Assembly: GCA_015179025.1 (NCBI GenBank)
Contig: WHUX01000079.1
Location: 1-64,000 of the forward strand
Direction: 5' to 3'
Length of the DNA: 64,000 nt
Source of the DNA: Terfezia claveryi
Lineage: Eukaryota > Ascomycota > Pezizomycetes > Pezizales > Pezizaceae
The notes below the pieces were generated by a model, which saw nothing but the letters and a program-made list of their open reading frames with translations, was not told where the DNA came from and ran no database searches. This document shows, piece after piece, positions 52,740-62,881 of this stretch. Each line of letters opens with the position of its first letter. The stretch's first letter is position 1. The position numbers were made by a program, and so were the translations under genes.

Positions 52740-54687
52740 GTGCAAAAATGCTCTACAATACACCATGACCTCCGTGAGGAGAAGAAGAAGACCGCAACCA
52801 GTACAGGATCTACAATGTCCACTACTACCACCATTCCCATATCGTCAGGTTCCTCAATATCCACTACTACCACCATTCTGGTATCGTTAGGTTCTTCAAT
52901 GTCCACCACTATTCCATATGAAAAGGGTATTGTATTAGTGCCTAATACGCAAGATTTCTCAGTCAGAGTAAAGTTTTCCGAGGTAAGGACCTGTAGATAT
53001 TCTGTATCTTATATAGTACTGATTTGATTGCACACGATAGGCAATACTCACCAACAAGCTTTCTTTACAGGGTATAGTTACTCAGACACTAAAATGCCGG
53101 CAAGCATCACTGACTGTACTTAGAGCATCCTACAGCATATGTTTGAATTCTGGTAGTGGAGGTACAAAAGTTTTGGACTGATAATAGTAATAGTTTAATA
53201 GTACACCAGGGCACTCTTTGCCACCATCACCATTGTGTAACTCTTTCTCAAGCATATACTTGAACCTACAAAGCTTATTTCAATCCACATCAATATCAAC
53301 ACCAACTAGTGTGCAACAATAGTACTATATCGAGCCTGTGTCGGATACTGAGGGACTTGTGGGAGACATGTAGTTCCCAGATATCTACAAAGTAGGGGTG
53401 AAATCAGTTAGAAACTATAGTATCAATAAATTTTCCAGTGCACTACGACATATGATTACCAATGTAGCCAATGACATGAAGAGCATCATACTCTTCCAGG
53501 ACCCTCTCCCAGATCCTAAGCAGATATAGGTGATTTTCGAAAGTGTATGGACAAATGCAGAATGTAAGTTTGCAGCAGACGTGGCTCAGAACAATTAGAT
53601 TGATACCTATATATATACGAGTCAGATAATACCTTAGTAAGTGAGTAGCATGCTGATAAACCTTCTGTAGCTACAAAGTATCTCGTCACGCACATGAGGC
53701 CACCTAATATACAATGCGAAAAAGAGGGTTATGGAACTATACTAGTTCGATCAAAACTACTCAATAAAATACATCTGGGACTAGGTCAGATAGCTATTGT
53801 TAAAGGACAGGTTTACATGTGCAGAGGTGTAAAGAGAGGTATCTATGTAGTCATACAATATCAGTTACTAGATAGTCAGAGTCTAATGTTATCAGCATTG
53901 CGGGTTTCAATTTAGGGCACCTGAGGCAGTAGAGTTCATTCACCATGATTTCTACAGTAGTAAAAAAAAGCTGGAAGCACAGGATAAGACATTCATAGGA
54001 TGCATTAGTGGTCAGTTCTTGTGCCTCATATTTACCGTCCTACATTACATACTGCAATACTATGAATCTGGCGAATATGTAACATTAGTGGACTTCAACT
54101 TTACTACTGCAAACGGTAAGGAAAAGATCCTAATGGGCCAGAGAATTATACTAACGATCTGAACAGGGACTTATATAAGGCTATTATGACAATGGAAGAC
54201 TTTCCCAACAAGCATTCAGGATGACTTATTGAATGTCATCCATGCTAACCTTGTCAAAAAAAGCTAGAAGGTAGGTCTGCAGGTGTGTTGGGAGCAGGAG
54301 AATGCGTATGAGATGGATGAGCAGGATTTGAGAGCATATAGTGTACAACTATACGCAGATCTTTAGAAGGCAGAAGAGAATAACTTGTTTACTGACATGG
54401 GTAAAAAGAAGATCAGTAGGGTGTAGGAGGAGCTGAACTATGGTAGTAGGGAGTTATAGAGGTGGGATACTGAGGAAGTAAATCTGGATGTTGAAGATAG
54501 GATCCCAGGGCAGATAGATTAGGAGGTAGATGAGGACGAGAAGCAAGCAGAGGAGGACAGAAAAGAGGGAGAACAGAACAGAGAGGAGAGGGATGAGGAA
54601 GAGGACAGAGAGGAGGAGGAGGAGGATGAGGAAGATGAGGAGGATTAGGAGGATGAGGACGATGAGGAGGATAAGGAAGACAACTAA
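52739..54687 (+). pseudogene. Possible DUF6532-like gene remnant with acidic tail
   Basis: The conceptual translation, interrupted by many stops, contains VKSVRNYSINKFSSALRHMI, ILFQDPLPDPKQ, then APEAVEFIHHDFYSSKKKLE, FIGCISGQFLCLIFTVLHYI, and ESGEYVTLVDFNFTTANGKE. The pattern R-N-K-F, D-P-L-P-D and F-x-x-P-x-x-x-F-I ... I-S-x-x-F ... E ... G resembles the fungal DUF6532 family as I remember it, which is a weak match. A strongly acidic repeat (EEEEEDEEDEED) ends at about 54687. Upstream 52739-53027 is a Ser/Thr-rich segment with TTTTIPISSGSS repeats. Confidence 0.35.
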
Positions 54688-54789
54688 GATGTAGATATTT
54701 TTTTTTTTGGGGGGGTTTATATATGTTCATATAGGAAATTTTCAGCTGGTGATGTGGTGTGTAATGGATGGGAGAAAGAGAAGGAGGAT

Positions 54790-54905
54790 GTTGGGGAGCT
54801 TACATTTTTTCTTAGGATTGGGAGGGGAGGTACTTACGTTTTGTCTTGGGATTGGGAGGGGAGGTACTTACGTTTTTTTTTGGGATTAGGAGGGGAGGTA
54901 ATTCA
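54790..54905 (+). repeat. Tandem repeat, ~37-bp G-rich units, three copies
   Basis: The unit is GGGATTGGGAGGGGAGGTAC then TTACGTTTT with small changes. The run of GGGAGGGG could form G-rich structures. Confidence 0.85.
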
Positions 54906-54997
54906 GTTAGTGCAGGGAGTGGTGCGGAGTTTCTTATTAGTTGGTTCAGGATTGAGGGAAGGCTAAGGTGGATTGTGGATGTATTTTGGGGAATAAT

Positions 54998-55369
54998 GAC
55001 AAGCCGGAAACGGTGGGGTGGATGGCGTAGTTGGAAGCCATCTTGGTGCATGCTCTTGTGTGCGTAGGTTCGAATCCTGCCCCTGCCAAAGGTTTTTCTA
55101 ACAGCCAAGGAACAGGGGTTTGTCCTAAAGAGGTTTCCCCCTGTTGGCTTAGTCACAGAGACTCTACGGAGTTAAGTCTTGGCAAAGTCCCAAATGGCCT
55201 TGGTAGTGGTGGATTGGGGGGTTAGGGTGGCCAAGTTGTTCCGTTGGCAAGTGTGGAGGCAGACCAAGTCTTCTAAAGATGCGGTAAACGGGGCCGTCTC
55301 ATAGCCTAAGGCTCCATAGACGTACAGACTTCAAAAAAAAAAAAAAAAAAAAAGACAAGCCGGAAACGG
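54998..55369 (+). mobile_element. tRNA-derived SINE with 16-bp target duplication
   Basis: The SINE body is 55014-55353. The head carries a Pol III A box (TGGCGTAGTTGG at about 55022) and B box (GGTTCGAATCC at about 55068), and can form a 7-bp acceptor-like stem with two G-U pairs, a D arm and a T arm, but the anticodon arm is one or more bases short. A 250-bp non-tRNA body and a 21-A tail (55333-55353) follow. It is flanked by GACAAGCCGGAAACGG at 54998-55013 and 55354-55369 without mismatch, so insertion was fairly recent. Confidence 0.93.
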
Positions 55370-55643
55370 CCATTCTTGATCATACATGTAACTGTGAAAA
55401 TAATGAGAGGTAGAGCGAAGGACGCACAGGAGACATATTGGCTGCGAGGAGAGATAGGAAGAGACATCTCGGGGAGACAGCAGAGACTCAGAGTAGAATC
55501 AGGACGCTAAGGGAGGTCAACAGGACACCATGAGCCGAGTGGACATCATCTGGAAGCCAAAAGCCGAATGAAGGGCATCCAAATGCCCATGAGCGAAGGG
55601 TAGTCATCAGGACACCCAGGACCAGAGGGGAATCGTCTAGATG
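55370..55643. other. Spacer leading into minisatellite
   Basis: GGACATC, GGACACC and CATCTGGAAGCC motifs are spaced as a decayed version of the array that follows. No gene was found. Confidence 0.4.
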
Positions 55644-55830
55644 CCCATCAGCCGGAGGAGAGCGTCCAGGAGACAATGTTCTGGAGGAGGGCGTCCGGGA
55701 GACAATGATCCAGAGGAGGGCGTCTGGAAGACAATAATCCAGAGGAGGGCGTCCGGAAGACAATGGTCCAGAGGAGGGCGTCCGGGAGACAATGATCCAG
55801 AGGAGGGCGTCTGGGAGACAATGATCCGGA
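55644..55830 (+). repeat. 29-bp minisatellite, six copies
   Basis: The unit GAGGAGGGCGTCCGGGAGAC plus AATGATCCA varies only at a few positions. It combines GCGTCC and GAGAC, the two motif families of the MITE and of P0/P1 left ends. GAATTCTTTTCTGATATG at 55900 resembles the MITE right end. Confidence 0.9.
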
Positions 55831-56159
55831 CGGGGTCATCCACAAGTGGCACATTGCCTCCACGTCGCCCATGGCGTCAGACGCCAAAGAGGCAAACTGA
55901 ATTCTTTTCTGATATGCAAACCTAGTATGATTCTGGTTGGACTGCGCTCATGTAAGGAACGCAGTCTGGATCAGATTTGAAATAGCAGTGGGCATAGACC
56001 TAGCAGTGGGTATAGAATAGCAGTGGGTATAGATAGAAATAGCAGTGGGTACGTAAGTAGGCTCGAGATAAATCTTATTATGAGAGATTACTTAATTAAG
56101 AGAAGGTACCAAAACTGAAGGATATATATACACGGAGGTGCGGCTGGTTAATGATGCAC

Positions 56160-56640
56160 ATTCCCTCCCCGCTGGTTCGTGCTGCTCCCTTCGCTCCCCC
56201 GCTGGCTAGTGCTACCCCCTTCAGTCCCCGGCTGGTTCGTGCTACCCCTTTGCTCCGCCGCTGGCTAGTTCTGCCCCCGTCACTCCTCCACTGGCTAGTG
56301 CTACCCCCTTTGCTCCGATGCTGGCTAGTGCTGCCCCTTCGCTCCCCCGTTGGCTAGTGCTCCCGCTTCGCTCCCCCACTGCCTAGTGCTGCCCCTTTTA
56401 CTCCCCTGCTGATTAGTGCTGCCCCTTTGCTCCCCCACTGGCTATTTCTGCCCCCTTCGCTTCCCCGCTCATTAGTACTGCCCCTTCGTTCCCTCGCTGG
56501 CTAGTACTGCACCTTCGTTCCCCAGCTGATTAGTGCTGCCCCTTCGTTCCCTCGCTGGCTAGTACTGCACCTTCGCTCCCCTGCTGGTCGTGCTCCCCCG
56601 CTGGTTCGGGCTGCCCCCTTCCCTGCCCCTAAGCAGAAGC
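56160..56640 (+). repeat. ~30-bp C-rich minisatellite, about 15 copies
   Basis: The units are CCCCGCTGGCTAGTGCTGCC then CCTTCGCTC with variation in GCTGGTTCG or GCTGATTAG. The frames through it are composition artefacts. Confidence 0.9.
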
Positions 56641-56995
56641 AGACACTCATAAAGAAATAGGCGTGAGCTGGCTGTACTGTGATAGCTGCAATATATAGCG
56701 ACTGCAGAATGTAAGCACTATGATAGAAGGAATGATATAGTTCTGATAAATTACTAATCCAAATTGGCCAGTTCAGGGTAAACATGAGTAATTGGCCAGT
56801 TCAGGGTAAACACGGGGTGGTCAGCGGCCCCATGGCTAGGAGATTATACTTCAAACTGGGAAATGGGAAATATTGCTTATATTGCGTGTTGAACCTCCAG
56901 CTGAGGATTGTGTATATAGTGGGTTGAACATCTAGTCTAGGGAAGGGGTGAATATTACATATATCACAGGCCGTATTGGGACTAGATAGTACTGC
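56641..56995. other. Spacer between two minisatellite blocks
   Basis: It contains a 31-bp direct repeat (TTGGCCAGTTCAGGGTAAAC at 56764 and 56791). GTGTTGAACCTCCAG and GTGGGTTGAACATCTAG suggest a second degraded repeat. No gene was found. Confidence 0.5.
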
Positions 56996-57200
56996 CCCAT
57001 CACTCCCCCACTGGTTATTGCTGCCTCTTCGCTGCACCGCTGATTGGGTGCTGCCCTCTTTGCTCCCCCGCTGGTTCGTACTGCCCTCCGCTCCCCTGCT
57101 GGCTATTGCTCCCTCCTCGCTGCACGCTGATTAGGTGCTGTACCCTTCACTCCCCAGCTGGTTCATGCTGGCCCTCCGCTGCCCCGCTGTCTATTGCTGT
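56996..57200 (+). repeat. ~30-bp C-rich minisatellite, second block
   Basis: About seven units of the same family as 56160-56640, more diverged, ending directly before integrase-like coding sequence. Confidence 0.85.
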
Positions 57201-57604
57201 AAAAAAACATTTGACCTGGTCAAGGAACACTTCTATGGTATTTCACAGCGAGGCTATTTGGTTATTACAGTATTGTAGCACATGTATTCGAACTCGACCA
57301 TCTAATACATGAGCCCCACTGGAACCAATTTAATCTAACTATACTCTAGAGCGAGTTCAAATTGATTTAGTAGATATGCGAGCAACACCAGATAATGGAA
57401 ACCATTGGATCTTACATATCAAGGATCATTTCAGCAAATATTCGTTCATCTCCTCTACCTAATAAAACATCAGCAAATATTGCTAAGTGTATTGCCGAAT
57501 GGCTTGGGCATTTTGGGATTCCTGGAATATTGCAGTGTGATAATGGGGCAGAGTTTAGAGATGTCCTCTTAATACTGTTGCGCAAATATGGTGTTAAAAT
57601 CATT
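57201..57604 (+). pseudogene. Retroviral-type integrase fragment (KRBA2/Ginger-like)
   Basis: The sequence reads RVQIDLVDMRATPDNGNHWI, LHIKDHFSKYSF and IAEWLGHFGIPGILQCDNGA then EFRDVLLILLRKYGVKII. This holds the first (DLVDMR) and second (QCDNG) catalytic Asp of an integrase core and the HIKDHFSK signature seen in KRAB-A domain-containing 2/Ginger-type integrases. One frameshift lies near 57455-57470. The frame is lost at the Harbinger insertion, and no continuation is seen after 60386, so the catalytic Glu is missing. Confidence 0.75.
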
Positions 57605-58099
57605 AGGGGTATTCAAACCTAATTTTGAACGATTTTTTTTGTTTTGCGGCGCCGATTAAATGACCGCTAATGCTCATTGATTTTTGGGTCGCTTGGGCGC
57701 CAAGGCTGAAAACAGCTAGGCCCAATTGGGGTAGGGGCCAGATTTTTCACGTGTTCTTGCGCTACCGTAGGTCAGATGTTACGCATGCCGCCTTTTCTCT
57801 ACGGATAAAAGCAAGCATCACGTCACATCATGGACAAGAAAAAATCCTGGAATCTTTCCTGATCCAAGTGAGCTTGGTGTCTTTCGATACCACATAGGAA
57901 CCATTCGATAAGAGCCTTCCGTTGGCTGACTCGAGGCATACTTGACGATGAAGTAGAACTGTCCCGCGGGGTGGTAACTATGAGGCTGCTGCGAGACTAA
58001 GGCTGCTGAACACTGGCTGACACTCCCCTTATGGATTTTGGCATTTCATGTACACTCTCTCAGGTAACAACAAACATGTCAACTATCGTACGAAATCAG

Positions 58100-59043
58100 C
58101 TCCAACAGGAGGTTCAGTGCCTAGTGGTAGTATTACAAATACCAGATCCTATAAAGGGACGAAATAGGATTACTTAAGTATACAAGATGCTAGAACTGGT
58201 CTGTGTATGCTACTTGCACGGCTTGCATATCCTAATAGGTTATCTGACCTAGCTTTGAAGTTTGGATGGCGAGTAGAACGGGTTTCTGAGATTACGAATA
58301 CATTGCTAGACTTTATAGTATGCAAGTGGAAGTTTTTACTGTAGTTAATCATCACTTTTTTACACCAGATGAAATAATGAATGGAGCGAGATGAGCGAGT
58401 AGAGATGTGAATTTCAATAATTCCATATGGATCTATCAAGGCGTCCAAGGCCTCATTAAATACACAAACCATTGATCTAGCAATAACAATAACCGTGACA
58501 ACATTCGCACATATCCGTCACCCATATCCTTCACATGAATGTCCGCATATCCGTCACCCATATCCTTCACCACATTCGTATAAGACATCCTTCACATGAA
58601 TATCCGCATATTCGTCACCCATATCCTTTACCACATTCGTATGTCCCGCATATCCGTCACCCATATCCTTCACCGCATTCGTATAAGACATCCTTCACAT
58701 GAATATCCGCATATCCATCAAGGCTAGCGGATTACTATTCCAACGACAGAACGTCTATCAGCTTATGCCAAAGCTATTCATGATAAAAACCAGTGTCCCC
58801 TTTCAACATGCTGGGGTTTTATCGACGGGACTATTCGACAAATTGCACGACCTTTACGTTATCAGAGAACATGTTATAATGGTTGGAAAAGAAAGCATTG
58901 TCTTAAATACCATGCAGTAGTAGCACCAGATGGACTTATAGCTCATCTATTTGGACCGGTAGAGGGACGTCGAAATGATGCACATCTTTGGCAAGAAAGT
59001 AGAATTCAAAGATACCTAGAACAATATTCACATACTAAGGGAT
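58100..59043 (+). pseudogene. PIF/Harbinger DDE transposase, decayed
   Basis: The N-terminal part reads TGLCMLLARLAYPNRLSDLA then LKFGWRVERVSEITNTLLDF. After an intervening repeat block the catalytic part reads CWGFIDGTIRQIARP (first Asp), CYNGWKRKHCLKYHAVVAPD, LIAHLFGPVEGRRNDAHLW and QESRI (second Asp in the ND context). It stops at 59043. The last acidic residue is not found. The frame is broken by a block of CATATCCGTCACCC repeats at 58500-58720. Confidence 0.85.
58500..58720 (+). repeat. Short tandem repeats inside transposase gene
   Basis: Repeated CATATCCGTCACCCATATCC and TTCACATGAATATCCGCATA units, about 4-5 copies in two interleaved types. Confidence 0.85.
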
Positions 59044-59128
59044 AGTGAGTTTTCGGCCTATTTACATATATAGATACCTATTAGTAGAAACAGTACCTCT
59101 CAAGAACGAGCTCTCTACCTTATGTACT

Positions 59129-59440
59129 TTAATTAAAGCTCCACATCGATTTTTGCAAGCAGCAGCAGATCGAATGATAGCTACTGGCTTTATCAATGCC
59201 AGCGCATCTGATAGGTATAGGCTCCCACAATTTTAAAGTCTGACCCCTCGCACTTCCAAAGGGATCCTCAGCAAGGACCTGCTTTGCTAGCAGCCGGTCT
59301 TGCCATGGTTGCCATTTGATCTTTTTTGTTTCCTGCGGTTCAAGCACTTCCTCCACTTTTTCCTCGACTAGTATACTTCCACCACTGTAGCTGCCAGCTC
59401 TTCTACCACTGCGGAACCTCCTATTTCTAGCTCTTCCGAC
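59129..59440 (-). pseudogene. PIF/Harbinger MYB/SANT-like protein, fragment
   Basis: The minus strand reads KIKWQPWQDRLLAKQVLAED then PFGSARGQTLKLWEPI, a SANT/MYB-like helix pattern with conserved Trp residues that fits the second gene of fungal Harbinger elements. Upstream, an ATG-led frame (MSEELEIGGSAVVEELAATV) stops just before it in another frame, so a frameshift separates the N-terminus. The reading decays after 59210. The protein normally helps bring the transposase to the transposon ends. Confidence 0.7.
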
Positions 59441-60386
59441 ATTTAGCTTTTCACTTAGCCTATAGAAACAAATAAAGGGTATCTTAGCGATGAAGCAGGT
59501 AGCTTAGATAGGTCAGGAGAGGTTGTGGTTGTTGAGAATTCTGCCGACAAACTTGTAGATGAGGAAACCGTGGTTCTTGAGCTACGCTAGATCACTCGTG
59601 AGATCTGGATGAAGTGTTGAGCCACAGCTGTTGCGTTGACCAGGGTGTAGCAGGGGTGTGGCCGGGTGCCAGTTGGTCTAGATGAGAGTGCCAAAGGTCT
59701 CATACCCCCATTTGCAACCGTTTGTTTAAACTGGGGCGTTTTAGCGTCGTTTTAAACGGGCGTTTTTCGGCGATTTTAAATGCCGTCTCGCGTCATTTTA
59801 GATGCTGTACCACGTCATCTTGGCGGTCAGCTGACGCGCACGTGGTTAATATCAGCTGACTCACACGTGGGTTTATGTCATAGGTGTGAGGTAAGCAGAG
59901 CCGCACCCGCACCCAAGAAATATTGCAAACTCCGAACCCTGTGCTTTACCGGCTTATGCACACTAGTTTTACACCCTTTACCCCCATTCCTGTACGACCC
60001 CACCTCTATCAGGAACTTGCGTTGGCTTTTGCGAGGCATGCTTGTTGCTGTTGCTTGTTGAGATTTTATTGTGTTAACGACTTAGCTGTAACAACTCTGT
60101 CGGAATCACATCATACCCGACATCACATGACAACACATGATTGTCACATCACCTGACCGTCACCCCACCCCCACTTGGCGTCACCCGGGGCAACTTGCGT
60201 CATAACGAGCATCGTTTAAAAGCACCCCTAAACGGTCGTTTAAACGCCATTTATAACGACTTTAACGAGGAATTCTCGTTAACTTTTTAAGGCGCCCAGA
60301 CCGTTCAAACCGATCTGAACGGTTTTTAAATAAACGACATTCTGACCGATCTCTTTGAATTAAAAAAATCAGGCTTGAATACCCCT

Positions 60387-60849
60387 ATTAAATAATTTGA
60401 TTTGTTTCCTGGTGTCGTTGTTTGCTAGGTAGTGTCGTGATAGTTTCACTCGTGTTTTTTGGGTTGGTTTATTTTTAAGCGCGGTCATTTGTTTTGTATG
60501 CAATGTGGATGGTGATGATTGTTTTGAATGCAACGTACATTGAACATATCGTGACATTGGTGCATGCGACGGTGAATTAGCGTGAAGGTTGATAGATGGA
60601 GTGGGGTATTAGTGCACTTGGTGTTAGTCTGGCTTGCCCTAGCCCCTCTGGAAGAGGACTTGGTGTATGGAATGATCCAACTGCCAACTCACTAGTTTGG
60701 CCGTAAATTGGTCAATGGATTGGTTAACTTGACCAACCTGACAACGTGACGTATGGGATAGTCTGGCTAGCACTGGGATAGAACAATGTGTATTTAAAAA
60801 AGAAAAGAAAAGAAAAACACCAAACGCCCGCAGAGACAGTAGGTACACG
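60387..60849. other. Spacer downstream of kinesin-like gene
   Basis: This is the 3' flank of the minus-strand gene. An A/G-rich AAAAAAGAAAAGAAAAGAAA lies at 60796-60816 on plus. CCAACTGCCAACTCACTAG and similar motifs are seen once only. No gene was found. Confidence 0.4.
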
Positions 60850-62520
60850 CTACTCCGTCTTCATTTTCCCCAAGAAATTAACCAAACCCCGCCAGCGCCT
60901 CTTCTCACCCCCGCGCGCAAACATTATAAAGACAACCTTGTCATCCTCATCCACCGTTTGCAACTCTTCTTTTAACCAGCACGCGATCTTTCCTGATGGC
61001 CGTCCCACCCATTTGATCCCTTGCGCCCATTTGTATAGAACCTCCTCGATCACGCCGTGCTCCTGATTGATTATCCCAGATGACACCCCTGTACCCTGGT
61101 TGACTCTTGTCTCTGCCACCTCCCACCCTGGCAGATCAACAATCACCAACTTGGAAGAACCCTCATCCGAATCTACGGAAATAGTGATGGCTAGGGCGGT
61201 ACGAGATGAGGATCGGTTTTCTGGGGTTTCAGCCGATTTCCGACAATTGAGGATCTCGGTCAATTGTGCTATCTCATTATGAGATTGGAGCGCCTTTGTC
61301 TTAAGATCTTGGCGCGCCTTTGTGTTTCCCATTGGATCTATCTCAATGGCGGTCTCTATCAGAGCTTTTGGGCTCAATAGGGCCCGGGTGCATATCTCCC
61401 TCAACAAAGTGGTCTTACCACTGCCTGATGGGCCAAGAAGGTACAGTCTCGTTGTCGATGGGTCGCTGGTATCTGTAAAGGGATCTATGTCCCGCTGCCC
61501 TAGTAGCTCCAGGGCGACTGCTGCTGGCGTGAGGTGGCCGGGGAAAACAGCGTCAAAGGTGAACTCTCTGGAGCACATGCAGTAGGATGCCGCTGGTTCA
61601 CTCAGCGACAGCCTGGTTAAGGTACCTGCGGCGGGCAGGGAGGTGGCCGAGGAACCTGGTATCTGGTTGGGAGCCAGGCGGAGCATGATTGACGTGTTGG
61701 GAGGTAGCTTGCGAGCAGCCAGTGACTGCCGCACCTGCATATGTGTTAATGCTCCGATGGAGCATTCTTGCGCAGTCTCTAGTTGATCTACGTGCTCCTT
61801 GAGGGCAGCGAGATCCATTTCGTGCTTCTGGTTAATCTCCGCTATTTGCTGCTTTATTTCGAGAAGGTGCTGTTGCTGGTCTTCCTCGATAGCTAACACA
61901 TGCTGTTCGAGCCTCCCATGTGCCTCATCGACCTTGGATAAACCCTCCTGCAGCTTTTTCTGCTCCTCATTGACAGCAGCAAACCGCTGATCGGATTGCT
62001 GCTGATATTCGAGACTGAGCTCGGCCATTCTGTCCTCCACATATCGCCTCATTCCTTCAGGCATGCCCTCTTCCTGGATCCGTTGCGGTCCCAACCTCCT
62101 GGCAGGTAGCTGCTCATTACCCGGATTCCCGGGCTGATCACCGCTGCCCCGGGAATTCCACACCTTCACAAGTCGCTTTTTGTTGCCAACCCGGTACTGA
62201 TGGCAAATACAGTACACGAGGTACCCCCCAATTTCTGGGTCCAAGTCACTAAGCCTGGAGCCGGAGAATGTCTCCTCCATATGGCCGTCATCCCAACATT
62301 TCTGTAGGATTCTCGTAAATGCCTGGCGGGCTTGGGCGGAGGCCAGTGGGGCATTTGGGTCTAGCAACCCGTCGGTTGCCAGCTTATACATCAAGGTTGT
62401 TATTTTGGCTTCCTCCACACCTAAGCGCTCTAAACACAGCCCCAGGGTGGGCTTAGAGTCCTGAAGTTCGAACCGCCCTGGGTTCTGGAGTTCGCTGGTG
62501 ATGGGGAGATTCGCAGGCAT
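60850..62520 (-). CDS. Divergent kinesin-like ATPase, 556 residues
   Basis: This is the one long, intact, intron-less frame in the window that does not belong to a recognised transposon. Residues 1-120 form an uncharacterised helical N-terminus, and 140-255 a coiled coil rich in Glu/Gln. The C-terminal half matches kinesin motor landmarks in order: SIMLRLAPNQIPG (about 278-290, where kinesins have the first strand), FTFDAVFPG (320-328), P-loop GPSGSGKTT (363-371), switch I-like NRSSSRTALAI (435-445), switch II LVIVDLPGWE (458-467) and SSGIINQ and GKIACWLKEEL (480 onwards). The gap between P-loop and switch I is about 60 residues, shorter than in canonical motors, and AG of DLAGSE is PG. The layout resembles C-terminal-motor kinesin-14. 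Whether it still moves on microtubules cannot be read from sequence. The start is the ATG at 62518-62520. Confidence 0.7.
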   Translation of the reverse strand: MPANLPITSELQNPGRFELQDSKPTLGLCLERLGVEEAKITTLMYKLATDGLLDPNAPLASAQARQAFTRILQKCWDDGHMEETFSGSRLSDLDPEIGGYLVYCICHQYRVGNKKRLVKVWNSRGSGDQPGNPGNEQLPARRLGPQRIQEEGMPEGMRRYVEDRMAELSLEYQQQSDQRFAAVNEEQKKLQEGLSKVDEAHGRLEQHVLAIEEDQQQHLLEIKQQIAEINQKHEMDLAALKEHVDQLETAQECSIGALTHMQVRQSLAARKLPPNTSIMLRLAPNQIPGSSATSLPAAGTLTRLSLSEPAASYCMCSREFTFDAVFPGHLTPAAVALELLGQRDIDPFTDTSDPSTTRLYLLGPSGSGKTTLLREICTRALLSPKALIETAIEIDPMGNTKARQDLKTKALQSHNEIAQLTEILNCRKSAETPENRSSSRTALAITISVDSDEGSSKLVIVDLPGWEVAETRVNQGTGVSSGIINQEHGVIEEVLYKWAQGIKWVGRPSGKIACWLKEELQTVDEDDKVVFIMFARGGEKRRWRGLVNFLGKMKTE

Positions 62521-62881
62521 TGGATCTATTTACATGTCAGTTCTGCTTCCATGCTTTAGCCGTGCCTAGGGTGCGCACCTGAGTCAGGTTCTGGTTGGAG
62601 TTTATAGAAAGATTGTGTAGATTACTTTGTAGGTAGTTTGGTGCTACTATGGTGTAGCTAGGTTCTGGTTGGTGTTTATACGTAGTGCCTCAGGTGCTGA
62701 GGATTTACTTACCAACAAGCTAGAAGAGGGGCGCTGATAAGCCATGGATACCCCAGTTCTTAGGACCCAGCCAGGAGATGGACACTGATAAGCCATGGCC
62801 CAGACAGTGCCTCAGGTGCCGAGGACTTACTTAGCAACCAGCTAGAAGATGGGCGCTGATAAGCCATGGATACCCCTTAGC
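62521..62881. other. Upstream region with imperfect repeats
   Basis: GTGCCTCAGGTGCTGAGGAT at 62685 and GTGCCTCAGGTGCCGAGGAC at 62810, each followed by GCTAGAAGATGGGCGCTGAT and AAGCCATGGATACCCC, form an imperfect direct repeat with a partial third unit. TCTGGTTGG occurs twice before it. It separates the kinesin-like gene from copia-3 and includes the likely promoter of the former. Confidence 0.5.

Larger units (their letters stand above)
57602..60389. mobile_element. PIF/Harbinger transposon, 2782 bp, ATT duplication
   Basis: The element is 57605-60386 with ends AGGGGTATTCAAACCTAATT and the complement of AGGGGTATTCAAGCCTGATT, flanked by ATT at 57602-57604 and 60387-60389. It carries a DDE transposase remnant on plus and a MYB/SANT-like remnant on minus, the two-gene layout of this superfamily. 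The 3-bp A/T duplication also fits. Confidence 0.92.

Noticed and set aside
54413..54730. Pro-rich minus-strand ORF
   Set aside because: It is the complement of the GAGGA-rich acidic tail of the plus-strand remnant and has no domain.
55014..55090. Functional tRNA gene
   Set aside because: The A and B boxes and acceptor stem are present, but the anticodon arm is too short, and the sequence continues into a SINE body with an A tail and target duplication.
55488..55925. Open frames on both strands over the 29-bp minisatellite
   Set aside because: The unit has no stop in several phases; Pro/Ser-rich and Gly/Arg-rich peptides simply repeat the unit.
61067..61990. Plus-strand ORFs over the kinesin-like gene
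   Set aside because: They are antisense shadows, being short and lacking any motif, while the minus strand has ordered motor motifs.
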